64,000 bases of DNA from Natranaerovirga hydrolytica. GTDB taxonomy: Bacteria > Bacillota > Clostridia > Lachnospirales > DSM-24629. The position numbers and the translations under genes are program-made. The first letter of the stretch is position 1. Each line of letters opens with the position of its first letter. The notes beneath the pieces are model-generated. The model was given only the letters and a program-made list of their open reading frames with translations, searched no databases and was not told where the DNA came from. Positions 18,035-27,257 of this stretch are shown here, piece by piece. The DNA is taken from NCBI RefSeq assembly GCF_004339095.1, contig NZ_SMGQ01000011.1, positions 955,652 through 1,019,651 on the forward strand, in the 5' to 3' direction.

Positions 18035-19519
18035 TCAACCTAGTATTGCCTTAATTGCCTCTATATCTATGGACGCTCTTACAACCCTTGCCAAATCATC
18101 GTAGGCTTTATCTTTTGCTTTTTCATAGGACAAAGCTTTTGAGTGTTCCAACCCTTTTTGTTTTCTAATGGGTTCTAGTAAAGCTGCTCTAAAATTATGA
18201 GAATCAAAAATACCATGCAAGTAGGTGCCAAATACAGTCTTTTCTTTGTTAACTGCCCCATCTAATATATTATTATCTAATGTTATTAACGGCTTAACAT
18301 CTTCTGTTAACTTTGTTTTTCCCATATGTATTTCATAACCCCAAATGTTTACACCTTTTGTTTGTGCACCATTTGCAAAGTTAACCCGAAAGGTTCCTTT
18401 TTGCCTTACCGTGTGTTTTTCAGCTTCTAAAATGGTCTCAACGTTTAATAACCCCAACCCTTGAATGGCTTTATGTGTCGTTTCTACACTCAATGGGTCT
18501 TTAATGGTATGACCTAATATTTGGAAACCACCGCAAATGCCTATAATGGGTATATTACGTTTATAACATTCATAGATTTTTTCATCTAAACCACTATTTT
18601 TTAAATACAATCGATCTTGTATTGTGCTTTTACTTCCAGGAATAATTAATAAATCTATACCGTCTAGGGTATCTTTATGACTGATGTACACAATGGCAAC
18701 ATCTTTTTCTAATTCTAAGGCCGTAAAATCTGTAAAGTTAGACATATAAGGCAAGTGAATAACGCCAACCTTAATATCCCCTTCCTTTTTATCCTTAAGT
18801 CTAGTGGTCACACTGTCTTCATCATCAATTTGAAAGTCTGAATACGGAATAACCCCTAGACATGGAAGTGGGAGTTTTTCGTAAAGCATCTCAATACCTG
18901 GTTGAAGTAATGACACGTCGCCTCTAAATTTATTAATAATGTACCCTTTTATTCTTTTTTGTTCAGAGGGTTCTAATAACATATATGTACCATAAATTGA
19001 GGCAAATACCCCACCTTTATCAATATCCCCTATTAATATTACAGGTGTATCGATTGCTTCTGCTAAACCCATATTGACGATATCATTTTTTCTAAGGTTA
19101 ATCTCTGCTGGGCTACCTGCTCCTTCTATCACTATAATTTCATATGCCTTTTCTAGTTGATTAAAGGCATAAATCACTTCTTTCATGAGCTTACTTTTAT
19201 TGTTATAATATTCACTGGCTTTTAATTGATTATAAACTTTACCATTTAAAATGACTTGGCTACCCATATCACTTGTTGGTTTTAATAAAACAGGGTTCAT
19301 TTCTACCATAGGCTCAATACGAGCCGCTTCTGCTTGTACGACTTGGGCTCTGCCCATTTCTTTACCATCTTGAGTTACAAAGGAATTTAAAGACATATTT
19401 TGAGATTTGAAAGGCGCAACTTTATAGCCATCATCATTAAGAATACGACATAGCGCTGCAGTTATAAGGCTTTTTCCAACAGTTGATCCTGTTCCTTGAA
19501 ACATGATTTTTTTAGACAT
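18035..19519 (-). CDS. cbiP: Cobyric acid synthase
   Basis: 494 aa, full length for CobQ/CbiP. The N-terminal dethiobiotin-synthetase-like ATPase has 'MFQGTGSTVGKSLITAALCRIL' and 'VIEGAGSPAEINL'; the C-terminal type 1 glutamine amidotransferase has the nucleophile Cys in 'IPIIGICGGFQILG' and the His in 'YEIHMG' and 'YLHGIFDS'. It amidates four side chains of adenosylcobyrinic acid a,c-diamide. First gene after the cobalamin riboswitch; SD AAAGGAAG lies ~14 nt before the ATG. Confidence 0.95.
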   Translation of the reverse strand: MSKKIMFQGTGSTVGKSLITAALCRILNDDGYKVAPFKSQNMSLNSFVTQDGKEMGRAQVVQAEAARIEPMVEMNPVLLKPTSDMGSQVILNGKVYNQLKASEYYNNKSKLMKEVIYAFNQLEKAYEIIVIEGAGSPAEINLRKNDIVNMGLAEAIDTPVILIGDIDKGGVFASIYGTYMLLEPSEQKRIKGYIINKFRGDVSLLQPGIEMLYEKLPLPCLGVIPYSDFQIDDEDSVTTRLKDKKEGDIKVGVIHLPYMSNFTDFTALELEKDVAIVYISHKDTLDGIDLLIIPGSKSTIQDRLYLKNSGLDEKIYECYKRNIPIIGICGGFQILGHTIKDPLSVETTHKAIQGLGLLNVETILEAEKHTVRQKGTFRVNFANGAQTKGVNIWGYEIHMGKTKLTEDVKPLITLDNNILDGAVNKEKTVFGTYLHGIFDSHNFRAALLEPIRKQKGLEHSKALSYEKAKDKAYDDLARVVRASIDIEAIKAILG

Positions 19520-19564
19520 AAAAAGAGTTCTTCCTTTCCATCCGAAATTCAGAATAATAGCTTA

Positions 19565-19715
19565 TACCTATCTGTTTCCTGACTTAGACATCAAACCCAC
19601 AATACGCCTTCCCAGTTCCCCAGTGGCACTTGTATCATAGTAGTCATTACAGTAGCGGTGGCTGTGTCGGATTCACACCGAACTTCCAAAGCAATTTTAC
19701 TTTGTAATAGATATA
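19565..19715 (-). ncRNA. Cobalamin riboswitch of the late-cobalamin operon
   Basis: On the minus strand the conserved blocks occur in order: GGTGTGAATCCGACAC, then AGCCACCGCTACTGTAA, the B12 box (GTGCCACTGGGGAACTGGGA, complement of 19611-19630), and the closing GTCAGGAAACAG. It lies ~45 nt upstream of cbiP. I see no terminator hairpin between its 3' end and the start codon, so control of translation via the SD (AAAGGAAG) is more likely than attenuation. Confidence 0.9.
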
Positions 19716-19739
19716 ATTCATTATTAAGTTTATTATTTT

Positions 19740-19768
19740 ATGATAATGGATTATATAGGTTGTGTCAA
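19740..19768 (-). promoter_or_regulatory. Promoter of the late-cobalamin operon
   Basis: Minus-strand TTGACA (19763-19768) and TATCAT (19740-19745) are 17 bp apart, placing the start just upstream of the cobalamin riboswitch. Confidence 0.65.
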
Positions 19769-19846
19769 TAAAGTTAATTTTTTATAAGCATAACTTATTA
19801 TTGTTTTATATGAATTTCATTTCTAAAATACTTTTTTAAATAGACT

Positions 19847-19875
19847 TTGACAAAAAAATAACTATATTTTATACT
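19847..19875 (+). promoter_or_regulatory. Promoter of the hydrogenase/phosphatase operon
   Basis: TTGACA (19847-19852) and TATACT (19870-19875) with a 17-bp spacer, near consensus for the housekeeping sigma factor. The start codon of the first gene is 30 nt downstream, with AAGGAGG in between. Confidence 0.8.
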
Positions 19876-19905
19876 AATGGATATACCTTAAGGAGGAATA
19901 CATAT

Positions 19906-20151
19906 ATGGTCATTCAAGTTTGTATTGGAAGTGCCTGTCATTTAAAAGGCTCTTATGCAATTATTAATCAACTAGAATCCTTAGCAAAGGACTATTATTT
20001 AGATAAAAATATAACAATCAAGGCTGCTTTTTGTCTGGAACATTGTACAGAAGCTGTTTCTGTAAAAGTAGACGATAAGACATTTTATGCCCTTGATATA
20101 CATTCTGTAGACGATTTTTTTCATAATATCGTTAGAAAGCAGGTGAAGTAA
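19906..20151 (+). CDS. Thioredoxin-like [2Fe-2S] ferredoxin
   Basis: 81 aa with the four-Cys pattern of NuoE/HndA-type thioredoxin-like ferredoxins: 'VCIGSACHLKGS' (two Cys, five apart) and 'AAFCLEHCTEAVSVKVDD'. It should carry one [2Fe-2S] cluster and pass electrons to the hydrogenase-like protein next to it; its stop overlaps that gene's ATG (TAATG). Preceded by AAGGAGG and a near-consensus promoter. The short form is typical of the subunit in sensory or accessory [FeFe]-hydrogenase loci rather than of respiratory complex I. Confidence 0.87.
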   Translation: MVIQVCIGSACHLKGSYAIINQLESLAKDYYLDKNITIKAAFCLEHCTEAVSVKVDDKTFYALDIHSVDDFFHNIVRKQVK

Positions 20152-21863
20152 TGCGAATCATTAATTTTTCTAAAGCCAATTGTAAAAACTGTTATAAATG
20201 CCTTAGAACCTGTCCTGTTAAAGCCATTCGTTTTGATGCGCATCAAGCAGAAATTGACGAACAAAGATGTATTGCTTGTGGACAATGTTTTGTTGTCTGT
20301 CCACAAAATGCACGATACATAAAAAGTGATTTAGCTTTTGTACAACACGCTCTTAAAGAAGGTAAAAAGGTAATTGTTAGTTTAGCCCCTTCTTTTGCAG
20401 GTTTCTTTGAGGAACCTAATGAATTTATTCAGGCTTTAAAATCATTAGGCTTTTATTCCATTGAAGAGACGGCTATTGGTGCACAAGCCATTACTTCTGC
20501 CTATGCCCAGTACATTGAAGAAAACAATCCAAAATATGGCATTACAAGTTGTTGCCCTACTATAAATTTTTATATAGAAAAGTATTATCCTTCTTTGATT
20601 CCCTACTTATTGCCTTTTGTATCACCTATGAAAGCACATGGTAAATTTATAAAAAAAGAATTGGAAGATGCTCTAACTGTTTTTATGGGTCCTTGTATTA
20701 GTAAAAAACATGAAAGTATGATGGATAGGACTTGTGATATTGACGCTGTATTAACATTAGAAGAAGTAACCCATTGGTTGGAGACTTCTAATATAACATC
20801 TTCTTCTAGCATCCGTACACCAGATAAAGCCCATCCCAATACTAACGGAAGAGAATACCCTATTACTGGTGGCATTGCAAAAGGATTAGAACCATTACTT
20901 ATAGAAAACGAATATGATATTCTATCTATCACTGGCTTAGACAGTAGCAAGAAGATTTTTGAAGCCCTTAAAAACAAGACCCTGAATAAATGCTTTGTTG
21001 AGATTAGTGCGTGTAATGAGAGCTGTTTAGGTGGTCCTGCTGTGCCTAAGAATAGCCCTAGCATTTATAAAAGAAAGCAAAATATTAAACAGTTTATAAC
21101 TGGGTCAAAAGAAATAGAATCAAATAATGCTTTAACACCATTTGAAACCAGGGCATTATCCTATAACTTTACCAATCAATCCCTACCAACAAATCCTATT
21201 AGTGAGGAACAGTTACAGTCCATCTTGAAACAGTTAGGAAAGCATCAATTATCTGACGAACTCAATTGTGGTGCTTGTGGTTATGATACTTGTAGAGATA
21301 AAGCCATTGCCGTTTATGAAAAAATGTCTCAACCGGATATGTGTATTCCATATATGAGAAGCAAAGCAGAAAGTATGAGCGATGTTATTTTTTTAAGTTC
21401 TCCTAATGCAATCTTTATTATTGATGAGCAGTTAAAGATAATCAATGCTAATCCTGCAGCCAAATCAATTTTTAATCTTAAAGAAGAAAGTTATTATAGC
21501 AATTACATTTATAATTTTATAGATGTGATTAACTGGGAGACGATTTATAAGTCTAAAGAAGAGATTATTAATAAAAAAGTTCAATTAAACCCATACGATT
21601 TGGACGTAATTTTAAACGTTTTGTATTTACCAAAAGAAAATATATTGCTTGCCATCTTAACCAATATTACCCAAGAAGAACAACGTAAAAAGGAACTGGC
21701 GCAAATGAAAGAAAACACTTTAGACATTACCCAAAAGGTTATTGATAAACAAATGCGCGTGGCTCAAGAAATTGCAAGCTTACTCGGTGAAACAACCGCC
21801 GAGACAAAAGTGGCTTTAAATAAACTTAAAAAAGTTGTTTCAGGTGAAGAAGGTGATTTTTAA
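20151..21863 (+). CDS. [FeFe]-hydrogenase-domain sensor protein with PAS domain
   Basis: 570 aa. Residues 10-51 hold two [4Fe-4S] motifs (C11, C14, C17, C21 and C40, C43, C46, C50). The H-cluster domain follows: TSCCP (C134/C135), MGPCxxKKHE (C182) and ISACNESCLGGP (C288, C292), so all four cluster cysteines and the proton-relay Cys are present. A further Cys-rich block 'LNCGACGYDTCRDKA' (about 373-400) binds another [4Fe-4S]. A PAS domain (~405-500, 'SPNAIFIIDEQLKIINANPAAKSIF') and a helical tail end the protein. This layout is that of putative sensory (group C-like) hydrogenases. It is encoded between a ferredoxin and a SpoIIE-type phosphatase, suggesting H2 or redox sensing that feeds a phosphatase output. 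Confidence 0.9.
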   Translation: MRIINFSKANCKNCYKCLRTCPVKAIRFDAHQAEIDEQRCIACGQCFVVCPQNARYIKSDLAFVQHALKEGKKVIVSLAPSFAGFFEEPNEFIQALKSLGFYSIEETAIGAQAITSAYAQYIEENNPKYGITSCCPTINFYIEKYYPSLIPYLLPFVSPMKAHGKFIKKELEDALTVFMGPCISKKHESMMDRTCDIDAVLTLEEVTHWLETSNITSSSSIRTPDKAHPNTNGREYPITGGIAKGLEPLLIENEYDILSITGLDSSKKIFEALKNKTLNKCFVEISACNESCLGGPAVPKNSPSIYKRKQNIKQFITGSKEIESNNALTPFETRALSYNFTNQSLPTNPISEEQLQSILKQLGKHQLSDELNCGACGYDTCRDKAIAVYEKMSQPDMCIPYMRSKAESMSDVIFLSSPNAIFIIDEQLKIINANPAAKSIFNLKEESYYSNYIYNFIDVINWETIYKSKEEIINKKVQLNPYDLDVILNVLYLPKENILLAILTNITQEEQRKKELAQMKENTLDITQKVIDKQMRVAQEIASLLGETTAETKVALNKLKKVVSGEEGDF

Positions 21864-23029
21864 TGGGATATTATATTGATGTGGCTTATAATAGCTTAAA
21901 TAAATGGGGTGAAGAATTATGTGGTGATAAAATCGAGATGGCAAAAACCAAAGAGGGTGTTATTATTGTATTAGCTGATGGCTTAGGCAGTGGTGTCAAA
22001 GCCAATATATTAGCTACTTTAACCTCTAAAATTGCATTGACGATGTTAAAAGAAGGGGCAACATTAGAAGAAACCATTGATACCATTGTCAATACACTCC
22101 CTGAATGTCAAGTTAGGAAGTTGGCATACTCTACCTTTACCATTATAAAAGCACAAAACAATGGCGCCATTTATGTAGCTGAATGTGACAATCCACCTTT
22201 TTTTATTTATGAAGACGGAAAAGACCGTACCATCTATAAAGACAAAAAAATAATTAATGGCAAAACCATTTACGAGAGTCAGTTTCGTATGTATGAAGGT
22301 GATTTGCTAACCGTTATAAGTGATGGCGCTGTACATGCAGGTGTTGGTCGCTTGCTTAATTTGGGTTGGCAGTGGAACAATATTAATGATTTTCTTAGAG
22401 ATGTTTCAAAAAAAGAAAAAAATGCTACCCATGTCACCAAACATCTCGTTGATGCTTGTAACAATTTATACGATAACAAACCCGGGGATGATACCACTGT
22501 AATTTCCCTAAAATTACGGACACCAGAAATCGTCAACCTTTATACTGGACCTCCTGAAGACCCTGAAGACGATATCAAATTTGTTCGACAACTAACCCGT
22601 CGTGGTGGTAAGGTTGTCATTTCAGGAGGCACCACTGCTAATATTGTATCCAGAGTTCTGGGAAAAGCATTAGAAGTGGATATGTCTACCTATACAAAAG
22701 ATGTGCCGCCTATTGGCAGAATAGATGGCATTCATTTGGTTACAGAAGGGATTTTAACTTTAAAGCACACTTTAGAAATCATAAAAAAAACCTTAAACCA
22801 AAAGTACAATTATAATGATTTATTCAAAGAAAATAATGGTGCGACTCAACTGGCAAAATTATTATTAGAAGACTGTACCCATTTAAATATTTGGTTAGGT
22901 CGAGCAGTCAATCCAGCCCATCAAAGCCCAATGTTTCCTGTTGACTTTAATATTAAAGTAGGTGTTCTCACTGAATTAAAAGAATGTTTAGTGTCTCTTG
23001 GAAAAGATGTCCGCTTAATTTATATATAA
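21863..23029 (+). CDS. SpoIIE-type serine/threonine phosphatase
   Basis: 388 aa. The N-terminal ~220 residues are a PP2C/SpoIIE domain: 'GVIIVLADGLGSGVKANILATLTSKIALTMLKEGATLEETIDTIVNTLP' and 'GDLLTVISDGAVHAG', then 'NKPGDDTTVISLKL', giving the metal-binding Asp residues. The C-terminal ~160 residues ('NLYTGPPEDPEDDIKFVRQLTRRGGKVVISGGTTANIVSRVLGK') are a domain often found behind it in hydrogenase loci, function unknown. Its start overlaps the stop of the hydrogenase-like gene, so the two are co-translated. Target phosphoprotein unknown. Confidence 0.88.
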   Translation: MGYYIDVAYNSLNKWGEELCGDKIEMAKTKEGVIIVLADGLGSGVKANILATLTSKIALTMLKEGATLEETIDTIVNTLPECQVRKLAYSTFTIIKAQNNGAIYVAECDNPPFFIYEDGKDRTIYKDKKIINGKTIYESQFRMYEGDLLTVISDGAVHAGVGRLLNLGWQWNNINDFLRDVSKKEKNATHVTKHLVDACNNLYDNKPGDDTTVISLKLRTPEIVNLYTGPPEDPEDDIKFVRQLTRRGGKVVISGGTTANIVSRVLGKALEVDMSTYTKDVPPIGRIDGIHLVTEGILTLKHTLEIIKKTLNQKYNYNDLFKENNGATQLAKLLLEDCTHLNIWLGRAVNPAHQSPMFPVDFNIKVGVLTELKECLVSLGKDVRLIYI

Positions 23030-23034
23030 ATTGA

Positions 23035-23067
23035 ATTCAGTCTATTGGCGTTACCAATAGACTGAAT
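23035..23067. terminator. 14-bp perfect hairpin between convergent genes
   Basis: ATTCAGTCTATTGG (23035-23048) pairs perfectly with 23054-23067 across a 5-nt loop. It lies 6 nt past the phosphatase stop and before the convergent recQ end. The T tract is poor on both strands, but position suggests a bidirectional terminator. Confidence 0.65.
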
Positions 23068-23093
23068 GACTATAACTTATCCTATATTTTACT

Positions 23094-25280
23094 TTATGAT
23101 TGATTGTATGCTTTTTTGGCTTTTACAAATTTTATGGTTCCATAACTGATGTGATCTGGTAAACTTTCTTTTATAGGTTTGAGTTTATTGCCATCTACTA
23201 CTTTTAAGGCTTCTAATACTTGCTTTTCTTCATCTGGATGAATTAATCGATTATAATCTAATGTCATACCCAGATGGGCACATTCTACTAAATGATTTTC
23301 AATGGTCATTGCTTTTAATTCTCTCTCCTTAGCAATTTCTTCAATACCTAAACCCTTTTGAAACATTTCATAAGAAATGACTTTAGAATCTTGATTGCTT
23401 TCTTTTTGTATTCTTTTTTTAGGCTGCTTTTCAACTGTTTCATTTTCTAAACTTTGTTCAAGGATTGTTATGTCTTTGTCTTTCATATAATCCTGTATAG
23501 CTTCTATAAACTGATTGCCGTATTTTTCTAATTTGGCAGCGCCTACTCCAGATATACCCATTAATGCTTCTTCATCTCTTGGATAATGTCGACACATTTC
23601 TTTTAATGTAACATCTGAAAACACGACAAAAGGGGGTACTTTTTGATGGGTAGCCATTTCTTTTCTAAGCATTCTTAGGTTGTCAAATAGGTCCGTATCA
23701 TATGCTTTATCACTTCTTAATTGTTTTTTGTCATTTTTTTCTTCCTTGGTTTTTATAACTCTTTTTATCAATAAGGGTTCCTTGCCTTTTAATATCCCTG
23801 TAGACTTAGAACTCACTTTTAAAACAGGATATTGCTGTCCACTGAGAATGAGATAATCTTCAGCAATTAAGTAGGCTATTATATCTTTTATGCTTTCTTT
23901 TGAGTAATCTTTCATAATCCCGTAAGTGGTTAGTTTGTCAAATCCCATAGTGATGACTTTATTATTTTTACTGCCTTTTAAAACTTCTGCCACCAACACA
24001 CTACCGAATCGTTCTCCCATTCGCTTAATACAAGAGATGATTTTTTGTGCTTCAACAGTAACATCAGTTGCTTTAACATCATTATTACAATTCCCACAAT
24101 TACCACATTTATTGGTGGAATCCACTTCTCCAAAATACTCTAGTATATACCCTCTAAGGCATCGATCGGTATTACAATAAGAAGACATTTCATTAAGCTT
24201 ATGGTAATCATTTTTCTTCTTAGATGGGTCATTGCTGTTTTCGATTAACAATCGATTGGTAATGATATCTGCTGGTGAGTAAAATAAAATACACTCTGCT
24301 TCTCCACCATCACGCCCAGCTCTACCGGCTTCTTGATAATAACTTTCCATATTCTTTGGCATATTGTAATGAATCACATAAGCAATATTGGACTTATCAA
24401 TTCCCATACCAAATGCGTTGGTTGCCACCATAATTTGAACATTATCACATAAAAATTCATCTTGATTCTTGGTCCGTTCCTTTTCTGATAACCCTGCATG
24501 GTATTGAGCAGCTGTATAGCCTTTTTTATTAAGTTTTTTACATATTGATTCCACGGTTTTTCTTGTAGAAGCATATATGATTCCTGATTTGCTTTTATTA
24601 TTCTTGATGTAAGTGGAAAGTTCGCTAAATTTATCTTCTGGGTTAGAAACTTCAAAATACAAGTTCTGTCTATCAAAACCTGTGGTTAACGTATAGGGTT
24701 GCACTAGATTTAATAGCCTAATAATATCTTCTTTTACTTGAGGTGTAGCAGTTGCTGTAAATGCTGCAATAATGGGTTGGTTTCTTAGATTTTCAATGGC
24801 TTTTGAGATATTTCTATAGCTGGGCCTAAAATCATGACCCCATTGTGAAATACAGTGAGCCTCATCAATTGCGATCATTGATACATTTAAAGATTGTATA
24901 AACTGTGAAAAAAACTCTGTCTCTAATCGTTCAGGTGCAATATATATCAGTTTGTATGTGTTTTTTCTCACATTAGTAATAATGTGTCTAAATTCTGAGT
25001 CACTCAGGGAACTATTAATAAAGGCTGCTTGAATACCCATTTCATTCAAAGTGTCTACTTGGTCTTTCATCAAAGATATTAATGGGGATATCACCAATGT
25101 AATCCCTTCAAAAAGTAATGCAGGGATTTGATAACAAATGGATTTCCCTGCCCCTGTTGGCATAATACCAAGGACATCCTTGCCCTTTAATATATTATCT
25201 ATAAGGTTCTTTTGCCCTTCTCTAAAATCATCGTATCCATAATATTTTTTTAATAATACTTTGGCTTGCGTTTCTAACAT
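23094..25280 (-). CDS. recQ: ATP-dependent DNA helicase RecQ
   Basis: 728 aa. Helicase core with 'GIMPTGAGKSICYQIPALL' (Walker A), 'SMIAIDEAHCISQWGHDFRPSYR' (DEAH plus aromatic loop), and 'QIMVATNAFGMGIDKSNIAYVIHYNMPKNMESYYQEAGRAGRDG'. The RQC zinc-binding cysteines appear in 'YCNTDRCLRGYILEYFG...CGNCGNC', followed by an HRDC-like domain ('PRDEEALMGISGVGAAKLEKYG') and a C-terminal helix-turn-helix tail. It unwinds DNA 3' to 5' in recombination and fork repair. SD AGGGGGA precedes the ATG. Confidence 0.96.
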   Translation of the reverse strand: MLETQAKVLLKKYYGYDDFREGQKNLIDNILKGKDVLGIMPTGAGKSICYQIPALLFEGITLVISPLISLMKDQVDTLNEMGIQAAFINSSLSDSEFRHIITNVRKNTYKLIYIAPERLETEFFSQFIQSLNVSMIAIDEAHCISQWGHDFRPSYRNISKAIENLRNQPIIAAFTATATPQVKEDIIRLLNLVQPYTLTTGFDRQNLYFEVSNPEDKFSELSTYIKNNKSKSGIIYASTRKTVESICKKLNKKGYTAAQYHAGLSEKERTKNQDEFLCDNVQIMVATNAFGMGIDKSNIAYVIHYNMPKNMESYYQEAGRAGRDGGEAECILFYSPADIITNRLLIENSNDPSKKKNDYHKLNEMSSYCNTDRCLRGYILEYFGEVDSTNKCGNCGNCNNDVKATDVTVEAQKIISCIKRMGERFGSVLVAEVLKGSKNNKVITMGFDKLTTYGIMKDYSKESIKDIIAYLIAEDYLILSGQQYPVLKVSSKSTGILKGKEPLLIKRVIKTKEEKNDKKQLRSDKAYDTDLFDNLRMLRKEMATHQKVPPFVVFSDVTLKEMCRHYPRDEEALMGISGVGAAKLEKYGNQFIEAIQDYMKDKDITILEQSLENETVEKQPKKRIQKESNQDSKVISYEMFQKGLGIEEIAKERELKAMTIENHLVECAHLGMTLDYNRLIHPDEEKQVLEALKVVDGNKLKPIKESLPDHISYGTIKFVKAKKAYNQS

Positions 25281-25357
25281 GTTTGGATTCCCCCTTATGT
25301 TTTTAAATTATATCAATAAGTCTTCTTGAATTCAACATAAGGGCTATTGTTTAATAA

Positions 25358-25403
25358 AAAACAAAAAAGCTGTTATTGTAATTAGGCATTTTACAATAAC
25401 AAC
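25358..25403 (-). terminator. Rho-independent terminator of the TRAP operon
   Basis: Minus-strand stem GTTGTTATTGTAA / TTACAATAACAGC (25391-25403 with 25369-25381) is followed by TTTTTTG. It lies ~20 nt after the dctM stop. Confidence 0.85.
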
Positions 25404-25422
25404 TTTTTAAATAAATTTATAT

Positions 25423-26679
25423 TTATGAAATCAGCATTAATGATAATTGTGGTACAAATGTAATGACTAATAAAGTGAAGATTAGTATTGCCACAAATGG
25501 TAACGTCCCTCGAATAACTCCTGAAATGGGCATTTTACTAATCCCTGATGCCACAAAGAGATTGAGCCCAAAAGGCGGTGTCAACATACCCAGTGCTAAG
25601 TTAACAATCATTATAACACCAAAATGAATCGGATCTACACCGATATTAACCACAATTGGTAATAATAATGGTGTTAAGATTAATACGGCTGCACTTGGAT
25701 CCATAACCATTCCTACCAATAATAAAAATAAGTTGATAACCAGTAATATGACAATTGGTGAACTACCAATGCTTAATATATTTTCCGCAATTCGAACTGG
25801 CACTTGTTCAAACGTTAAGTACCAACTAAAAATTTTGGAGTTGGCAATAACAAACATAATCATTGCTGAGGTTACAACAGATTTTTTTGAAATGGTTAAT
25901 ATATCCTTGAATTTTATTTCTCTGTAAACAAATACGGAGATAAGCAAACTGTAAATGATCGCAACAGCTGCAGCTTCCGTTGGTGTTGCAAATCCAAAAT
26001 AGATTCCTCCAAGAACAATAACGGGCATTAATATACTAAAGAAAGCTTTACCAAAGGCTTTAAGTACTTCCATTAACTTAGGAAACTCACTTTTTTCTTG
26101 TCTATGTTTTCTTGAATAAATGTAACTAAAGACCATCAGTGTTAACCCAATAAATAGTCCTGGCAAAATGGCTGCTATAAACAGATCACTAATGGACTCT
26201 TCTGCCACCACACCATAAGTCATCATGGTTATACTCGGTGGTATAATAATACCTAATGAACCTGCTGCACAGAGCAATCCTACACTAAACCTTTTTGGGT
26301 ATTTGTTGTCTATTAAATTGGGTATCATAATCCCACCAACACTCGCTACTGTAGCAGGGCTAGAACCTGATAATGCAGCAAAAAACATAGAAGATATAAT
26401 TGCAGTAATTGGTAAACCACCGGTAATCCAACCTAATAACTTATTGGCAAAATCAACAAGTCTCTTAGACGCCCCACCTTTTAACATAATATCTCCTGCA
26501 AATACGAAAAACGGAATAGCCATTAATGTAAATGAATTAACACCAGAGAACATATTTTGCACAGCTGTTTGCAAACTGATGCCACTGCCAACAAAACCAA
26601 TAATGGTGGCTAATCCTATTGTAATACCAATTGGAACACCTAATATAAGTAATATAATAAAACCAAGTATTAATATCAT
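25423..26679 (-). CDS. dctM: TRAP transporter large permease (DctM)
   Basis: 418 aa with about twelve hydrophobic segments. 'LGVPIGITIGLATIIGF', 'FAGDIMLKGGASKRLVDFANKLLGWITGGLPITAIISSMFFAALSGSSPATVASVGGIMIP' and 'GSLGIIIPPSITMMTYGVVAEESISDLFIAAILPG' are standard DctM blocks. It forms the Na+-coupled channel with DctQ. Its ATG overlaps the dctQ stop by 4 nt. Confidence 0.95.
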   Translation of the reverse strand: MILILGFIILLILGVPIGITIGLATIIGFVGSGISLQTAVQNMFSGVNSFTLMAIPFFVFAGDIMLKGGASKRLVDFANKLLGWITGGLPITAIISSMFFAALSGSSPATVASVGGIMIPNLIDNKYPKRFSVGLLCAAGSLGIIIPPSITMMTYGVVAEESISDLFIAAILPGLFIGLTLMVFSYIYSRKHRQEKSEFPKLMEVLKAFGKAFFSILMPVIVLGGIYFGFATPTEAAAVAIIYSLLISVFVYREIKFKDILTISKKSVVTSAMIMFVIANSKIFSWYLTFEQVPVRIAENILSIGSSPIVILLVINLFLLLVGMVMDPSAAVLILTPLLLPIVVNIGVDPIHFGVIMIVNLALGMLTPPFGLNLFVASGISKMPISGVIRGTLPFVAILIFTLLVITFVPQLSLMLIS

Positions 26680-27182
26680 TCTTCCACCTCATTTTCTGCT
26701 ATATTGCCAGTCATTAAGTCCTTTATCTTTATTACAACGTTATAAACATATCGAATCAACATTAAGAATACACCCACTGGTACTGAAGCATAAGGAATAT
26801 AAAGGGGTATTCTAATAGATGTTGCTCTAGCGCCCATAGCAATTGCAGAACTAATCATTCCAATTCCAGCAATAACAATAATCAAACAAAATGTAATATT
26901 AATTAAATCCACGATGATACTCAATATATGTTTTGCTTTACCTGATATTAAAGTTACCAAAGCATCCATATTGATATGTGCATTTTCTCTTACGGCTATA
27001 CTGCTTCCTATAAATATAAACCACGCAATCATCATTTGCGCAATTTCTTCTGCCCAAGCAAGGGAATAATTAAACTGATATCTAAATACAGCTTGGACAA
27101 ATACCAATAAAGAAGCTAAGATTAATAGCATTGAGGCAACAACTTCTTCACTTCTATTTAAATAATTGATTATTTTTTTCAT
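26676..27182 (-). CDS. dctQ: TRAP transporter small permease (DctQ)
   Basis: 168 aa with four helices: 'ASMLLILASLLVFVQAVFRYQFNYSLAWAEEIAQMMIAWFIFIGSSIAVRENAHINMDALV' is the family signature. I use the ATG at 27182, which has AAGGGTGG upstream. The gene couples to dctM by overlap and is separated from dctP by a hairpin. Confidence 0.92.
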   Translation of the reverse strand: MKKIINYLNRSEEVVASMLLILASLLVFVQAVFRYQFNYSLAWAEEIAQMMIAWFIFIGSSIAVRENAHINMDALVTLISGKAKHILSIIVDLINITFCLIIVIAGIGMISSAIAMGARATSIRIPLYIPYASVPVGVFLMLIRYVYNVVIKIKDLMTGNIAENEVEE

Positions 27183-27215
27183 GCAATCCACCCTTACGAT
27201 TTAGTATTGAGTCAT

Positions 27216-27251
27216 AACTGTATCAAAAGCCAAGTAGCCTTTGATACAGTT
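27216..27251 (-). promoter_or_regulatory. Intercistronic hairpin between dctP and dctQ
   Basis: A 12-bp stem (AACTGTATCAAA with its complement at 27240-27251) lies in the dctP-dctQ gap. Such hairpins after binding-protein genes commonly protect the upstream mRNA or partly terminate it, so that the binding protein is made in excess over the permease. Confidence 0.7.
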
Positions 27252-27257
27252 TTAAAT

